Shown piece after piece: positions 49,101-61,798 of a DNA stretch of 64,000 nt. The first letter of the stretch is position 1; each line of letters begins with the position of its first letter. The notes under the pieces are model-generated. The model searched no databases. It was not told where the DNA came from and was given only the letters and a program-made list of their open reading frames with translations. The stretch spans positions 900,336 to 964,335 of the forward strand of contig FN649740.1 of the NCBI GenBank assembly GCA_000310025.1. The letters are read 5' to 3'. The position numbers and the translations under genes were made by a program. Origin of the DNA: Ectocarpus siliculosus (Eukaryota > Sar > Phaeophyceae > Ectocarpales > Ectocarpaceae).

Positions 49101-51562
49101 GGATTCCGACAACGCTGCCCGCCACCCTCACGGTCGGGGGGCACCAGCCGCTGAACAACTTCGGAGACCTCCTGCGGGAAGAGATCTCCAGGGCCGGGTA
49201 CACGGAGATGCTGACGCACGGCCTCTGCTCAAGGGCGGAGAACTTCAAGGTGACGCCATTTGCGTTCGACATGAGCTCTTGAAAGGACCACAAATAGGGC
49301 GAATGTGACGTCATCTGTGTTGGAAATGTGGGTGTGTCGAGCGTGTAGCGATTGTGAGTGGGTGTTCTTTTTCATCGGTGTTTTAATCTAGGCTGCATGA
49401 TGCTCGATGGTCCTGCGTGCGTAACACGTTCAACGCTGTCTGAGCTTCCAAGACAACGCTGGATTCTGACTCCCCCCCCCCCCCCCCCCCCCGTTTTCGT
49501 TCGGCAGATGCTTCGGCGCCAAGAGGAGCCGTGCGTGTCCCTGTCCAACCCCAAGCACGTGGAGTACGAGGTTGTTAGGACCAGCCTGCTACCCGGAGCG
49601 TTGAAGACGGCGCAGTTCAACCGCGCGATGCCTGTGGGTTGTTTGCTGGCCTGCTGCTGCTGCTGCTGCTGCTGTTGGTGTTGGCGTTGTCAGTGGTGCT
49701 GTTGTGTCGCGTGCTGCGCGGTGGCGGTACACGTCGTCCATATCGGGGTTATGTCGACGTTGGCGCTACCGGCCCTTCGATGTTTGGCTGTTGGTGGCGG
49801 CGGAATTTGGTTCCGGCTCTATCGTTGTGTCCCTTATAATACCCCACCCGACTTACCCGATTTTTGTTTTTTCTTTGCAACATTGCATCACTCTTCCTTG
49901 TAGGCATTGCATCACTCCCCCCCCCCCCCTCTCTCGATTTCATGGCGTCCCGTTTTGGGCACTGCATCCATTGTTTGAACCCGCGTGCCCTCTTGATCTA
50001 CGCAATATAGTCCAGACGTGCCTTTCTATCACGTCACTCCTCTGTTTCGCCTATCCCGGTGCTTGCTCCTAACCCGAAGGTGAAGGACGGCGTGCGCCTG
50101 TTCGAGATTTCGGACGTGGTCGTACGCGACGATTCCTGCGACACCGGGGCCAGAAACTGCCGCCGTCTGGTGGCCACCTACATGGGGCCCACCGCGGGGT
50201 TCGAGATCATCCACGGTCTCGTCGACAGAATTATGTCGCTCGTTCAGGTGTGACGGGATGGGATGGGATGGGATGGGATGGGATGGGATGGGATGGGATG
50301 GGATGGAATGGGACGGGGCTGGATGCACGTGGTAAGGGGGGGACTACTAAAGAAGTATGGGTGATTTGATATTTGGGGAGTATGTATTTCGGACTGGGGT
50401 TGTTTTGAGATCACCCGTGGTCACCGCCACCTTTCTCTTCCTGCGTGGTGTGTGGCAAGAAGAAATTGATATTAACACCGGAATAGTGTACTGTATTATA
50501 GTATGTTCTGAAGGACGAGCGTGTTGCAGGTGTTTAGTACGTAAACGTCTATGGACACCTTCAGGACGCACGTATGAAAGGACGGATTCCCCCGTGCATC
50601 TCATGTATGGACGAGGGTGCGACGTTATATTTGGTATCTTTAGGCAACGTGACCTAGTGTCGCATGATGTGCGTCACCTTTCTTAAAAGCCAAACACTAC
50701 GCTTGGTCTCTCGTTGCAGGTGGCGCCTTCGGAAGAATATTCCGGGAACGATCCGCGTGCACGAGTGGGGGGTCCGTGGAGGGAGAACATGCGCTACCGC
50801 ATCGACCCGGTTGACCGCCCCACCTTCTTCCCGGGAAGGTACGATGCACGCATACATGCCTCCTGATCATCGCTGAAACCGTTTCTGAGTTGTTCTGCGG
50901 GAACGCGCACGCGGTACATACCATGGTTGGCTGCTGTTTTCCGCGAACGACGTGTTGTCTTTTCTCAATAGTTAAGACACCTATTGTAGGTCGTAGATGG
51001 TTTGAGCAGTTTTGCTGTTGTGTGTGGTTGCATGGCGCATGGCATGTGTCCGCAGCAACAGCGAGCGTCGTACCCCGGTTATCTCAAGACGTTTCGCGGG
51101 CCACAGGTTGGATTGTCGAGACTTCCTCGCGCAAGAGAAAGAAAGAGCAGCAGTAGTCAGTGACTGACCCGCATTCTCCGCCTTTGATGCTAAAGCCCTT
51201 GGTTTTGACCCCACAAGTCGCCCGAAACGGGCAACACAATTGTAGTCTATATCCAGGTAGTTGGCATGCTGTTTTTCTTCCGCGGTAGCAGCCACGGTGG
51301 TGACCGCCTGGCCTCGAGCCGGAAACCGTGCTTCTCTGACCGCGACGTTTCGCTCTTGCACTCATCAACCTTTTGGCGACTGTTCACGTGCAGGTGCGCG
51401 GACGTTTTGCTGATGGTGAAGGACACGGAGGAGGGGGGCTCCGCCGGGTGGAGGGAAATCAGGCTGGGGTCTTTCGGGATGCTACACCCGGAGGTGCTCA
51501 AGGCCTACGACTTGCGGGATCCCAGCTCCGCCGTAGAGATTGATCTGGAGCCACTCATGTAA
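43115..51562 (+). CDS. FARSB: Phenylalanyl-tRNA synthetase beta subunit, cytosolic type, 13 exons
   Basis: Beta chain of the alpha2-beta2 enzyme that charges tRNA-Phe in the cytosol. Exons: 43115-43264, 43979-44105, 45017-45189, 45747-45890, 46520-46615, 47055-47228, 47844-47984, 48447-48628, 49102-49249, 49508-49633, 50080-50247, 50720-50838, 51394-51562. Phases agree at all junctions, giving 638 residues; the human protein is 589. The start [16 protein letters not shown] matches the family N-terminus. Later blocks are [45 protein letters not shown] (B3/4 domain), [20 protein letters not shown] (B5), [42 protein letters not shown] and a final [13 protein letters not shown] Gly/Ala-rich insertion at the start of exon 2 ([12 protein letters not shown]) is unusual. 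The exon 11 acceptor is AAG instead of CAG. Gene order gives no hint of co-regulation except the shared upstream gap. Confidence 0.95.
46275..46370. mobile_element. MITE-like element, fragment D (FARSB intron 4)
   Basis: It shares GGTCTCGACATGTCTCTAAA, the CCGCC-TTTCGGCA block and GGTTGTGTAGAAAATCGACC with copies A-C, but I can see only the centre and right half clearly. Probably a decayed copy. Confidence 0.5.
47247..47530 (+). repeat. Tandem triplication, about 95-bp unit (FARSB intron 6)
   Basis: Three consecutive copies of GCGCTCCGTCTTGCGTATGG, a T-run, GTGTGTGCGAGACGCACGTG and GGTTCAGTGAGGCAAGTCAC start 19 bases after the exon 6 donor. Confidence 0.85.
49050..49080. repeat. CTG microsatellite
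   Basis: Short CTG run about 20 bases upstream of FARSB exon 9. A similar TGC run follows exon 10 at 49649-49678. Confidence 0.85.
50255..50308 (+). repeat. GGGAT pentamer repeat at a FARSB splice donor
   Basis: About 11 copies of GGGAT start 7 bases into intron 11, directly after the exon 11 GTGTGAC donor. Intronic G-triplets near donors are known splicing enhancers in other eukaryotes. A role here is inference. Confidence 0.9.
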
Positions 51563-52965
51563 CGATTTGGCAACAGTGTGTGTCGCCAACGTTGTTCGGA
51601 GGGCATTCTCTTTGTCAAGGAACAGGTGGTGTGCTTGTCGGGTTACTGCTGCTGCTGCCTCGCGTTTATGTGGCGTATGTTTCGTGATGGCCTTCTTCAC
51701 TTCAAACCCATTGATGCGTTTTTGGGGGCAGTCGCTTTTTATGGCTAGTTTTACAATAGTTCGTTCACCGAAGCCCTGTATCGATTTCAGGTATAAGGCA
51801 TCGAATTACTCTCGTGGTTCACCTGTCCATCTTGCAAATTTTTGTGCGTGGGGAAAGCATAAGCTTTGGCAGTCAACTGGCGTTTTGTGTATCGAGTTGC
51901 AATTGCTCTTGTAAAGAGATTTTGCAATCGATATTAGAGTCTGTTCCATCATCGTGGCAACAACACTACTTGTGTGCTTTTTGTTCACTTGGTGTGATCG
52001 GTGGGATTCGCTCGAACGGAACAGTATGGCTCCCATTGGTTTTACAGCCTTCTGGGATGCAGCACGGCCGTTTACGCCGCCCCTGCCTTCGATATCGGTA
52101 GTCTCTCTGGTCCACTGTGGCCGGCAGTACATTTCCCCCCGCCTATCGATATTAGCCCCTAGACAGGTAAAAACCCAGATCAAGGTACATTGTGTACCTC
52201 TTTCGACCCCCGGGGTGAATTGGGCAGGCATTTTTTCTTTCACTGAGAGGGCTTGGTCTCCATGATAGGCCCGCATCGAAGTAGACAAAGGAAACATCGA
52301 GGTGCGCCACATTTACTCGATTTTGGTCTCTTTTTTGGGCCTGGACGCACGAAGTGCTTTATCCTGGCGATCTCTTGGGTATTAAGCCACGGGACCGATT
52401 CTATACACACTGTTGTAGGTCCCTCGCTACGGCACTGATACTGCTGTGAGCTCCCTGTCGGCTCGCCAACCCCCGGGGAAACACTTTCTCCAATCAAGAC
52501 TCTTTTTATCTCATTCAAGACTCATGTTACAATGATAACATCTCATGCAAGACTCGGGAACAATGATGGGACATGTCCCATCAAAACTCTAGGTGGCGTT
52601 CGAACCCACTTCGCATCCGGTCAACCACGGTATTGCTTCAGATCCGACGTGCAGTCTTAATGCGTCTCCGTTACGTGCTGTACTGGATTAATTAACCTTT
52701 TTGCTCACGTACACGTGTCCTCTCATGCCCTCTAAAGGTAATTCGTCTTTAAACGACTCTTTCGTTCAATGTTTTTAGCGGCGCATTCACGGCGAAGAAC
52801 GCCAATGATTCCCAGCTCCACACTTTTCGTCCTCAAGTCACGGCGACGTACTTCTCCTCCGCTCAAAACTTACTGACACGACCTTTTCCCCCTCAACATC
52901 AATTTCCTCTTGGAATCCCTATCGACATGGATGGCTCACACACGCCACCGCTTCACTTCGCGAGC
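51563..52965. other. Gap between convergent FARSB and AK6
   Basis: It holds the 3' UTRs of both genes. No frame with coding character. Short repeated TCTCATTCAAGACTCATG-like units lie near 52508-52555. Confidence 0.5.
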
Positions 52966-55900
52966 TCAGTCGGCGTTATTACTGCGCCACGCGTCCAACC
53001 ACTGCGCCACCCTCGACACGTTGGACTCCAGCTCCTCTATGGTATTGCTCGGCACCTCGTGCACCGCCTCCTCCGGGTACCCCTCCTTCGCTTCCTCCAG
53101 CACCACCTGCATGATTTCGCACTCCACGTTCTCGCCGACCTTTTTCTCGCTGTATCCCCTGCAACACATTTTTATTTATTTATTGTGAGAGAGAGAGCGA
53201 CGAAGTAGAAGCGGTTTCGGGGACCATGATCAGGTTGACTTGAACGCGACTTTTCTTTGTTCCCACAGCTATCTCAGGGCGAGATAGCCACAAATATTAT
53301 TTGGCAGCAGCAGAGAGGCGCTCGCAAGATTGTCTGTCGGAATTCTCGACATGAGTCTAGCGTGTAGGTTGCGGGTGCGTGCCGTGAGACAAGCATCATC
53401 CGCAAGAACAATTCGCGAAAGCATTATCATCTGTAGAACCTGAAAATGGAAGCGTGTTCGGGACCCAGCACCACGCACCACACGATGGTAGAGTCAGCAG
53501 GTTCTCTAAAGCGAACAACAATTCCAATAGGACTAAACGAAAAACCCTGATCCTTGCGCCTACGACATTCGATGTAGAGAGTGTACACGCCGTACGGGCG
53601 AACGCATCCAAGCTTCGGCTTCCTCAGGAAGTGACGATCAATGCCGTAAGCGGAAAGGCAGCTCAGTTCAGCCGCATGACCCGCATACCTGGCCTTTAAC
53701 CTGTCGAAGAGAGTGCTCGTTTCCGCCCTCAATACCAGGATTAAATCGAACCTGTCATTGGAACGAGTTTCGCGAGGGCATAAGATGAGTCAATTATGCC
53801 CTTCGTTTGTTGACAAGTCGAGTCTTGAGACACACTAGCGTCAAGGCACCACCACCTGCGAAACAAGCGCATCGATGCCCTAGGCTAAAAGATTCACCCA
53901 CGAAGAGGTATAATACCAATACCTCCCCGTGGGAAGGTGCGCATCATACGTACCAACCGTTAGGGACACGACACACTGGAATTGATCGGTACTTGACGGG
54001 GTCTGGATTCCGAGCGGACACCAACCGTACGTTAACCCCAACACGAGGATATGTGCATCTCTGGGAGACCAGCGCTAGTTACTTAGCAGTATACATCGGA
54101 ATGAATGCGCGTTGTTCGGGCGTTGACAACGCAAAGCTCTAACAGTATAAAACCACTCTGTTGGGAAATATAGGGACCTTTGGGACAAATACATGAGAGT
54201 TCGAATGGTCCGTAATTTCCGAACAGAGCCCCAGAGAGGTGTCAAGTTGGAAGAAACGTTCTGTGCCTTTTTAGGTCCAAGGGAGCGGTGGCATCCGTCG
54301 TCCTATGCATACCGTACCAGTGTTCCGGGAAGAAATCGCACGAGTGGAAGTCGATCACGTTGCCGCCTTCCTCCATCTGTGTCTCCATCGCGTCGCAAAG
54401 CTGCCGAAAGTTCACGAGAAGAGGCGCGGACACCACGTGAGGGAAAAGCGCCACTCAAAGCTCCCAACACGGCTGCACGCACATCGACAAGTCACCCTCG
54501 TTTTGTCTGCACCTCAGATACTCTACACGCCATAGTACAAGTTGTGGCGCATTCCTCAAGGGTGTTGGAAAGGTGGTCTTTGGCGAATATTCTGTGAGTG
54601 TTTGTCACCTAGATATGCTGGCGCTTGTAGTCTACAAACCTTGCGGTGCTGTTTTGACGCATCAGCCGCGGTAAAAAGCAGGGAGGATACAAGGATTATT
54701 TTGTTGTTCGCATGCCCTATATTTCCTCCTGCGGTGCTTGTCTCCGTTTTATCGCGAGAAGGTTTCAGCCGTTTCCCTCCTCGACCGAACAACGGAAGTG
54801 CTGCAGTCAGTCTACTACCTACCTTGTCTTCGTCGAGGATGAAGGTGTCAAACGACTCATCCCGTCCCTCGTGGCATTGCTTCAATCGAACCTGCCGTGG
54901 CACGCAGACGGAACGGATAGCTTAGACATACATGGCCGTGAGGCGTTCAATGGACAGAGGCGAAAACATCGGGGTGACACCGGCGCAAATCAGACATTGC
55001 GCAGGCCGGACGCAAGTGCAAGCGCAGCCACATATTGGGACAAAATGGAGGTGCCATGAGAGGAAGTGGTGTGCAACCTTGGGATTGGGCCTTGGTTCAG
55101 GGCTGATTGGTATTGTGTATGCCGGGACGTCGTTCTGGTTGAATACAGCATTGTAGAACTACTGGAGGAAAATGAAGCAGGCTCACTGTCGGAGCACACA
55201 AGAGCTACAGCACCATGCGGACACGCAAATACACGATTGCAACCACGACAACATCCAAGACTCCAGCGGCCTTGGGCGATCTATTCCGAACTAGTATGTG
55301 GTAAGGCTTCAACGGATGGGATCTCAAACGGGTACCGCGGTGTCCCAGGGTGCGCCTGGCACTAAAGCTAGGCGTAAGATGTACAGCAGTAGTTCAGCCC
55401 CTCCTACCGCATGATGCGCTCTTTTCGTGGGTGACCCACGCGTCTCACCACATCGCCCACGTTGATATGTCTCAGCCCGGTCCGCTCCTGTCACATTGGC
55501 AAAAACGCGCCGCAGCAAAGAGCAAACCGCAAGCGTCAAAGAAAGCTTGCTGGTGAGAGTTGGGCCATAACCATTGAAGGTCTTCTCTACAACCACGCGG
55601 GTTCACCGTCTATTTTAGGTCCACGGGGAAAGAGCTGATGAAGCGGTACCGCAGTGCTTGTGGAGCATACTCCGCGGGGGCGGTGAATCTGGGGTGGGAG
55701 AGACACACATGTCGAGGAGACGCTCCCGGTTGCATGGTGTGCCGATCTACGTACGACAGCGCAAGTTTCCGCGTGTGGCAGCAGCACCATGCTTGAAGTT
55801 AGACCAACAAACGCTGCGCGTTGCTGCAGGTGACAGGACTGCTGCTGTGGACACAGAGAGAGCCTATACAAGGTGTTAGCCTGCCACTCTAGATAGCTTC

Positions 55901-56132
55901 AATGCTTCAATGCCGAAGCTACCAGCAGACATCCACAACAATAAGAACAAACATGTGCTGCAGCACGCAGCACTACAGCCTTCCGTGCTTCCGTGTGCAT
56001 GCGGGGTTGATGGGAGCTCAGGCTACAAGTCCGCAAGTACACCAGACTCACGGCGATCTGCTGCGAAGTGCAGGTCTTGCCCGTCCCAGGCGTCCCGGTG
56101 ATGAGAACGTTAGGCCCCAGAGATCCTCCCAT
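52966..56132 (-). CDS. AK6: Adenylate kinase isoenzyme 6 (hCINAP/Fap7 family), 6 exons
   Basis: Small nuclear ATPase/AMP kinase that acts in late maturation of the small ribosomal subunit. Exons (minus): 56132-56052, 55487-55449, 54891-54823, 54400-54318, 53751-53689, 53158-52966. Phases agree at every junction and give 175 residues, against 172 in human. Motifs: NVLITGTPGTGKT (Walker A), [37 protein letters not shown] (the conserved CDFFPxxW signature), LVLRAETSTLFDRL, RGYSEKKVGENVECEIMQVV and SNTIEELESNV, ending with TGA. The second exon is only 39 bp and was found from its GAG-CGG start after CAG and its GTGAGA donor. The exon 4 donor is GTACGG, chosen over a nearby GTATGC because only it restores Trp-Phe-Asp-Leu. 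The start ATG is at the expected place, directly before the P-loop. Confidence 0.93.
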
Positions 56133-57189
56133 GTTGTACCTGGCGCCCGGCTTGACAATGCCAGTCTTCAGGTGCTAGTGCGTCTCTCTTTCTCGTCAAC
56201 GACTCCGCCCTGCTGCTTTGTGTACGGCTAGCCACGTAGCGTAGTGGTGCGAGCAGCGAGCAACCGAGGATAGCCACGAACGCGGCGCAATTGTGAGAAA
56301 AGAGTTCATTCAGATATCGTTGGCATGCTTTCCTAGGGGATTCCAATATTCACACTGGCTCTGTTTTGGCAATCCACACACGCCGTCCAGCTCACGTGCT
56401 CACACAGCTATTGCTTGTGTGTTCGTAGCCCATATCGCTGCGGTGCATCTGGGAGGGCAATGACACGTCAAACGTGCTACCATGAAGGTTGCTCTAAGGT
56501 GCGAAAACTTGTTCAACAATTGTCTGGAGTTTCTCGACTACACCGAGATTTCCATCCAGCGGCAACTTGAAGGCATACCAAGGCACACCTGTATGAACCG
56601 TGTTCTTGTTGATACTTTGGATGCGGGACCGCACCATGGAGGAGGGGGAAGTCCCCTCGACCCGGTCATTCACCTCCAACATTATGCAACTGCCATATTC
56701 CGTTCGCAGGTATTGTTGCCCGGAGCTCAACTTCAGTTCAAGAGAAAACGCTAAAATAGATCTGGCGAGAGAGCCAGCGCAGGCAGCCCCAGTTGAAGAT
56801 TTGTTTGTGCCGCGCACTACTGGAATCATAGAAGTCGCTTCCCTCAGACCCTGATTGGGTCAACACTGTTGTAGAATATTTGGGGCGTCTATGTAGTTCG
56901 TGTGGTACGGAGTGTAGTGGAGATCGTCAACTTGATGTGTTATGAAGACAAAATGTCAACATCACTGTTAAACTAACAACGACGACCGAGCAGAACCACA
57001 ACGCTTTGCCGGCACAACGCTTTGCCGGAGATTAGACTCTAGCCCCCAAAACGCAGCAACCTCCACTGGTCTCTCTCTGTCTTCATCGTGCCTCAATGTC
57101 AGACAAAATTAGTGTATGCGTGGTCTTATAGAAACCTTCTCTAGTCCTACCGACTACCCTCAATAATGTCTCGCCCCGTGCTGCTGTAG
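56133..57189. other. Gap between divergent AK6 and the EsV-1-7-like gene
   Basis: It contains the AK6 promoter side and should contain the first exon(s) of the rightward gene, which I could not place. Frames at 56482-56754 (+) and 56829-56494 (-) overlap each other and have no recognisable content. Confidence 0.4.
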
Positions 57190-60100
57190 TCTACACTCCA
57201 CGGCATCTGCGCTTTGATGGATTGTGAACAGGCGCCGTCTTTCGGATTCCCAAACGAAGAGCGGGTGTCGTGCTCGGCGCACAAACGGCCTGGCCAGGAG
57301 TACCTGGCAGGGAAGGCGGAGCACCATCGCGGCGGAGCGGGGGATGCCCTGACGCTGGTATTTCCAAGCTCTGTAGCACAAGGATGAGCTCTCTCTGTGA
57401 CATGCGCGAAGAAACCAGTGCGAGCGAGTGAAACCCACGGCTCAGTTCGTTGTTGGCGGGTTGCTGCCACTCACACGTTCGTTTGTTAAGCATAGGACTC
57501 TCTAAGTGCACCAAGCAGCACCAGCTACTCCGACTTATATGTTTGTCATGATGCACACTGTACTGGAATTGCCTGGGCTTAAGAACTGCTGTCGCGCGGG
57601 AATACTTCGAAATACCAGGCACGATGCATGCCGTGCCGTGCGTAGTGATACCTGTCTTCGTTCTTCATTGCCTATCTAATCTTCACTGCTCCTCTCGGAC
57701 ATGCGCCTCTGGCACACGTCCAACGTATCGGTGTCGCACGCCTTCGCGCTACAGAACGGTGACGTGTAGCGTCGAGAGTGAGTGTTGCTGCTAAATAAAG
57801 ACTTCGCTCCCTTACGAAACCTGTTGACTTTTCATTCCACAGGCGATGGGGCACGTTCCAAAAGGTTTGGACTACCGACACCCTGCCGACCGGAAGCACG
57901 ACCCCCATCACACGGCGAGGGCCGCTGGCGACGGCAAGCATTGCCTTGAAACAGGCTGCATGAAGGCACCAAGCTACGGGTGGGAGGGCGCAGCCGTCAT
58001 GTGTGCTCTGGTGTGTTCGTGTGTGGAGATTCCATTGATTTTGCACCCAAATGCATGGTGGTGGTAGTACACGGCCAGGGGAGCAAGCGTGTGCTCGCTT
58101 GTAAGCGCGCCGAATAGGGACCCGGCGGACACGAGACTGCCGGGAAATCAACCAACTGAAGAACCTCTTTCCCGTAGGAGGAGCAAAGGTGGCGTGTCGT
58201 CAACGCCAAGAGGTTTGATCGATTGTTTTTCGAAAGACACGCACGGCGGGTGTTCCAACACTGTGTAAGTGAGGTTGAGGGAAATTGATGACAGGTGTGT
58301 ACGCGTTTGCGTCGGAGTCGATTCGCACCAACAGATAAGAACAGGCCTGGAGCAATTTTTCACCCTGTGAAGTCTTCTACCCCTTGCATGGTGGTTACAC
58401 TTCATTGTTCAAGGCAGGGCAGCGCACACGTTATTGCCGACCTCAAGGACACAACCAAGCGAAAGAGACTCCAGCTCGGGGAAGCATTCAAACGGAGAAC
58501 GGGGTAGTCGATCAAACGACAAGATTGCCGCGACATTCCGGTTTGTTGGTATTGGCTCTGGCAACAGCGAAAACGTCAACAACACTATCACTCGCCTGTA
58601 TCACCGCGAAATACACTAAATCAAGCAATCCTTTCGCTCTTCCGCTTCAACTGGTTGCTTTTGTTCTGTACTCGTTCAGCACAAGAGGCCGGCCATGGTG
58701 TACCTCCGACACCCGTCTGACTCGTCTTCTTCTGGAAAGGGTTCTGCCGGTGTCAAGCCGACGGCCGATAAGGGGCATGTTCCCAAGGGGTTGGAGTACA
58801 TCCCATCAGGTTAAGCAAAACGCTGTTATCGAACGACCCGACCACAAACCAGAGCTACAGTACGCAGCAATAAGCACAGGGCCTGAATGCCCCGCTTGAA
58901 CCAAGCCTATCGCGTAGACGGGTGCTGCAAGGGATTCTACGTCATCTACCTGTTTACCTAGGAATGTTAGAAATCAGCTCCTTTAGCCGATCGATCATGC
59001 CCTCCACGTACCCAATATTTGCGCTCTCTACCAAACTTCATTTCGTGATTCTTGCCCAATACCTCTTGTTTGGCCTGCAACCTGTAGGGATAAGTCAAAT
59101 TATTTCACCTTTTACTCTCTTGGACGTTTCCCCCCACTAAACTTGACCGTCTGTGCCCCCCCACTCGCCACAACAGTCACCATGGACAGCGATCGTGTGG
59201 TGCACTCCGACAACCCCCATTGCGCCTTCAAGGGCTGCACTAAGGTAGTTCCGCGGCCCGGTTTGTTTGTCGTTTCGAGACTTCCCCTCACATCATGTCC
59301 CTTTCACTCTCTGGCGACATGGCGCCTGGCAACCGCAGTGGTTTGAGATGTCCTCGAGGCCACCCAATGTTCTGAGACTTGCGACTAACAAAAAATGCCA
59401 ATATATGAGGGTAACTCCCACCTTGATGATTTGCCAACGGCCCCCGCAAGCGTATGTATCAACCTCTGCTTTGGGTTCCGTCAGCCTCCGACCCCTACAA
59501 AGAACACGAACAACACCGGAAGTGGAGAATACCTAAGATGAAGCAGTGCATTCGATGAAGCTAAATTAGGTTAGCCTACTTCCTGTGGCGTTTATTTTCA
59601 TTTGATAAAAGGAACTAGGCAACTTTTTCTTTGACCGTTCTCGTTTTGTTTTCGTTGTTCGGTTTGGAATGCAGTGCGAACACGAAACGACCGTTTCCGC
59701 CGCTTTCTTTCCGTTGTTAGTGCGATGATAGTGGGAAGAGAGAGGAGGTGATAGCCCGATATGGGACTGCGCATGGTGGGGCGGGATACTATCTAGGGGG
59801 ACGAAGTCCTGGCATGCGTTTCAATTGTTTCTGTCGCAGCATGGCGTGTTTTTGGGAAGACGGGGCCTTGCTGTATGATGTGGGAGAAAAAATGGAATCC
59901 TGATATTGCATCCACATCATTGGAAGAGCAACCGTCAAGAGGACAGAGCCAGTCACTGCTGTTCATCCCTGGCATCGACAGAGTTAGTAGGACAGAGTAA
60001 GTTAAAAATTCTTCAACACAACAACATTGCCACCTTCTTTCGTCGCCGAAAGATTCTGTTTTCGTTCGCGAACCCTGTAGATCTCTCTCTCTCCTATACA

Positions 60101-60872
60101 CAACGTGTTGTGCATATAGCTCAATGGGCACGAAAAAACGATTTCCAGCTTGCCCAATGTCAGGTAGTAACAAAGCCTCTTCCCATCTTTCTTCCTACTG
60201 CCCCACCAACGGCAGGCCCCCTCGTACGGTACGGAAGGCCAAGGAGGGGTGCACTGCTTTTCGCACAAGAGGCCCGGACAGGTGATCGTTTCTAGAACGC
60301 GTTTAGGGTTAATGATCCTGATCCTATCCTTAAGCGGCAAGGGTGAGCCTACTAACTAACCCTTTATCCTCAACCTTGACCATAATTCAAGCCATAAGCA
60401 TGCAGAGGCAGCAGGCCATGTTGAAAGAAAATAGGATACCCACGATGCAGGTACACCAGCTGGCACTATTTAGAGAAAGACATTCGAGGGCAGTGGTTTG
60501 ACAAGAAGATGTAATCAGCTGTGCGGCACAAGTCGGTACGACCCTCCCCCCCAAAAGGCTCTCTCGGTGAAGAGAAATAATATTCCAATCAGGCGAATAG
60601 CTTGTCCACCCATCCATCCACCCACTCACCCACCATATAACGCCTCGTGGCTCTTCTTGTGCGGTTGTCTTTTGGCTCTCCTGCCATAGGTTTTCTTGAA
60701 ACGAGGTACTAAACCTGCTGGCACTGCTGGCACTGCTGCTGCTGCTACAACTGCTACAACTGTGCCATCTGAGTCCATGCGCAACAGGGTCACCACTGCA
60801 GCAGAATATGACGATCTCAAGGTACATGCATGCATGACGCCTTTTAATCGCAGTTGGCATGGATATCCTTGA
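57190..60872 (+). CDS. Cysteine-rich protein with EsV-1-7-like motifs, partial, at least 7 exons
   Basis: Exons: 57190-57357, 57843-58010, 58178-58264, 58418-58503, 58688-58809, 59177-59244, 60690 to TGA at 60870-60872 (or a weak donor at 60822). Phases agree throughout. Exon 1 reads CALMDCEQAPSFGFP then VSCSAHKRPG, which fits the EsV-1-7 repeat (C-x4-C, PSFG, C-x2-H) described in brown algae. Exon 2 has KHCLETGCMKAPSYG and a later Cys but lacks the His. Exon 6 ends PHCAFKGCTK, a third C-x4-C. Exons 1 and 2 are both 168 bp. A second module, GHVPKGLDY (exon 2) and GHVPKGLEY (exon 5), precedes the Cys pairs. The rest is basic, with a Thr/Ala-rich tract in the last exon. Members of this family act in development. 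Function here is unknown. The 5' end is missing, and the last exons are less certain than the first two. Confidence 0.55.
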
Positions 60873-61798
60873 GTCCTTGCCTCATTATCTTTGATCCGGG
60901 AAGGGAAGATAAAGCTGCTTGTTTATGGTCACGGTCAGGTTTGAATACCCCAATAACATTAGTCCCCTGCTCATTTGATTCGTGATACACCAGGGTATTT
61001 TCTCATTGAAAGAACGACGACACCGACGACAACAACAACGTCAACAACTGCAACAGTTACTCAGGCGCACCTCTCCCTATCCCCTTCCGGTTTCAATAAA
61101 ACTGCGAAAGGTTGTCTCGGGACACACGTACCCTTTTTTTTTTTTTCTCCCCGCTCTGCTCACGTTTGTTGTCGGGTCTCGTGCTCGTGTGCGTTTCTGC
61201 ATAAAGCGTCTCCAATAGCTTGATTTGTAAACCTTACGCCTGTAGCGTTGTTTCTTCCCCGACAGAGTGCACTGTCTCCAAATCCAGACGATCGACGACA
61301 AATTATGTTGCCCGATGAAGTAGTATGCCATATGGCGCGATATGTCACGAATTCTCGACCCGTTGCACGATCGATTTCTGGACTCGTGGGGATATTGAAC
61401 GGCGTTTCTTGATGCCAACTTCCTTGCGCGCCCGCCTACGCACCCCCCCCCCGCCCGCCCGTTGACCGCGGATTGTTCTTCTTCATCTTGGCTTTCGTGT
61501 CGCCAAAAGGAACAAGAAGAAGGTGCGCGACCGCGTGAGGCGTGAGTCACCGCTGACAATCGTTTGCTGGGAGAGCGGTGTGATTCCGCGCGGCCGTGGC
61601 ACGAGACGGCCACTGCTCGTGATACCACTTGTCCAAACATACGTTTGTATGCACGTTTTGTATCACTTGTTTGGCCACTTGTATTTGTACAAATAATGTG
61701 TTGAAGTGGTTTGTTACTGTTATTATGTACACAACGATGGTGCGGGTTAATTCGTCACAAACGCTTGGTCTAGCCCTACAAATACTGGCGTTGATTGC
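60873..61798. other. Gap before the zinc-ribbon/PUB gene
   Basis: No gene called. A frame at 61303-61410 (+) begins MLPDEVVCHMARYVTNS, which recalls an F-box start, but it is short, AT-rich at third positions and lacks splice partners. T-, C- and GACAAC-rich tracts are present. Confidence 0.4.

Noticed and set aside
59177-59330. Read-through of the EsV-1-7-like exon 6 into a C-x2-H sequence (SCPFHS)
   Set aside because: It would complete a third motif, but the Cys spacing is longer than usual and a donor (AAG|GTAGTT) fits phase with the next exon. Left open, not called.
61303-61410. F-box-like start (LPDEVVCHM)
   Set aside because: Only about 35 codons, AT-rich third positions, and no continuation through plausible splice sites.
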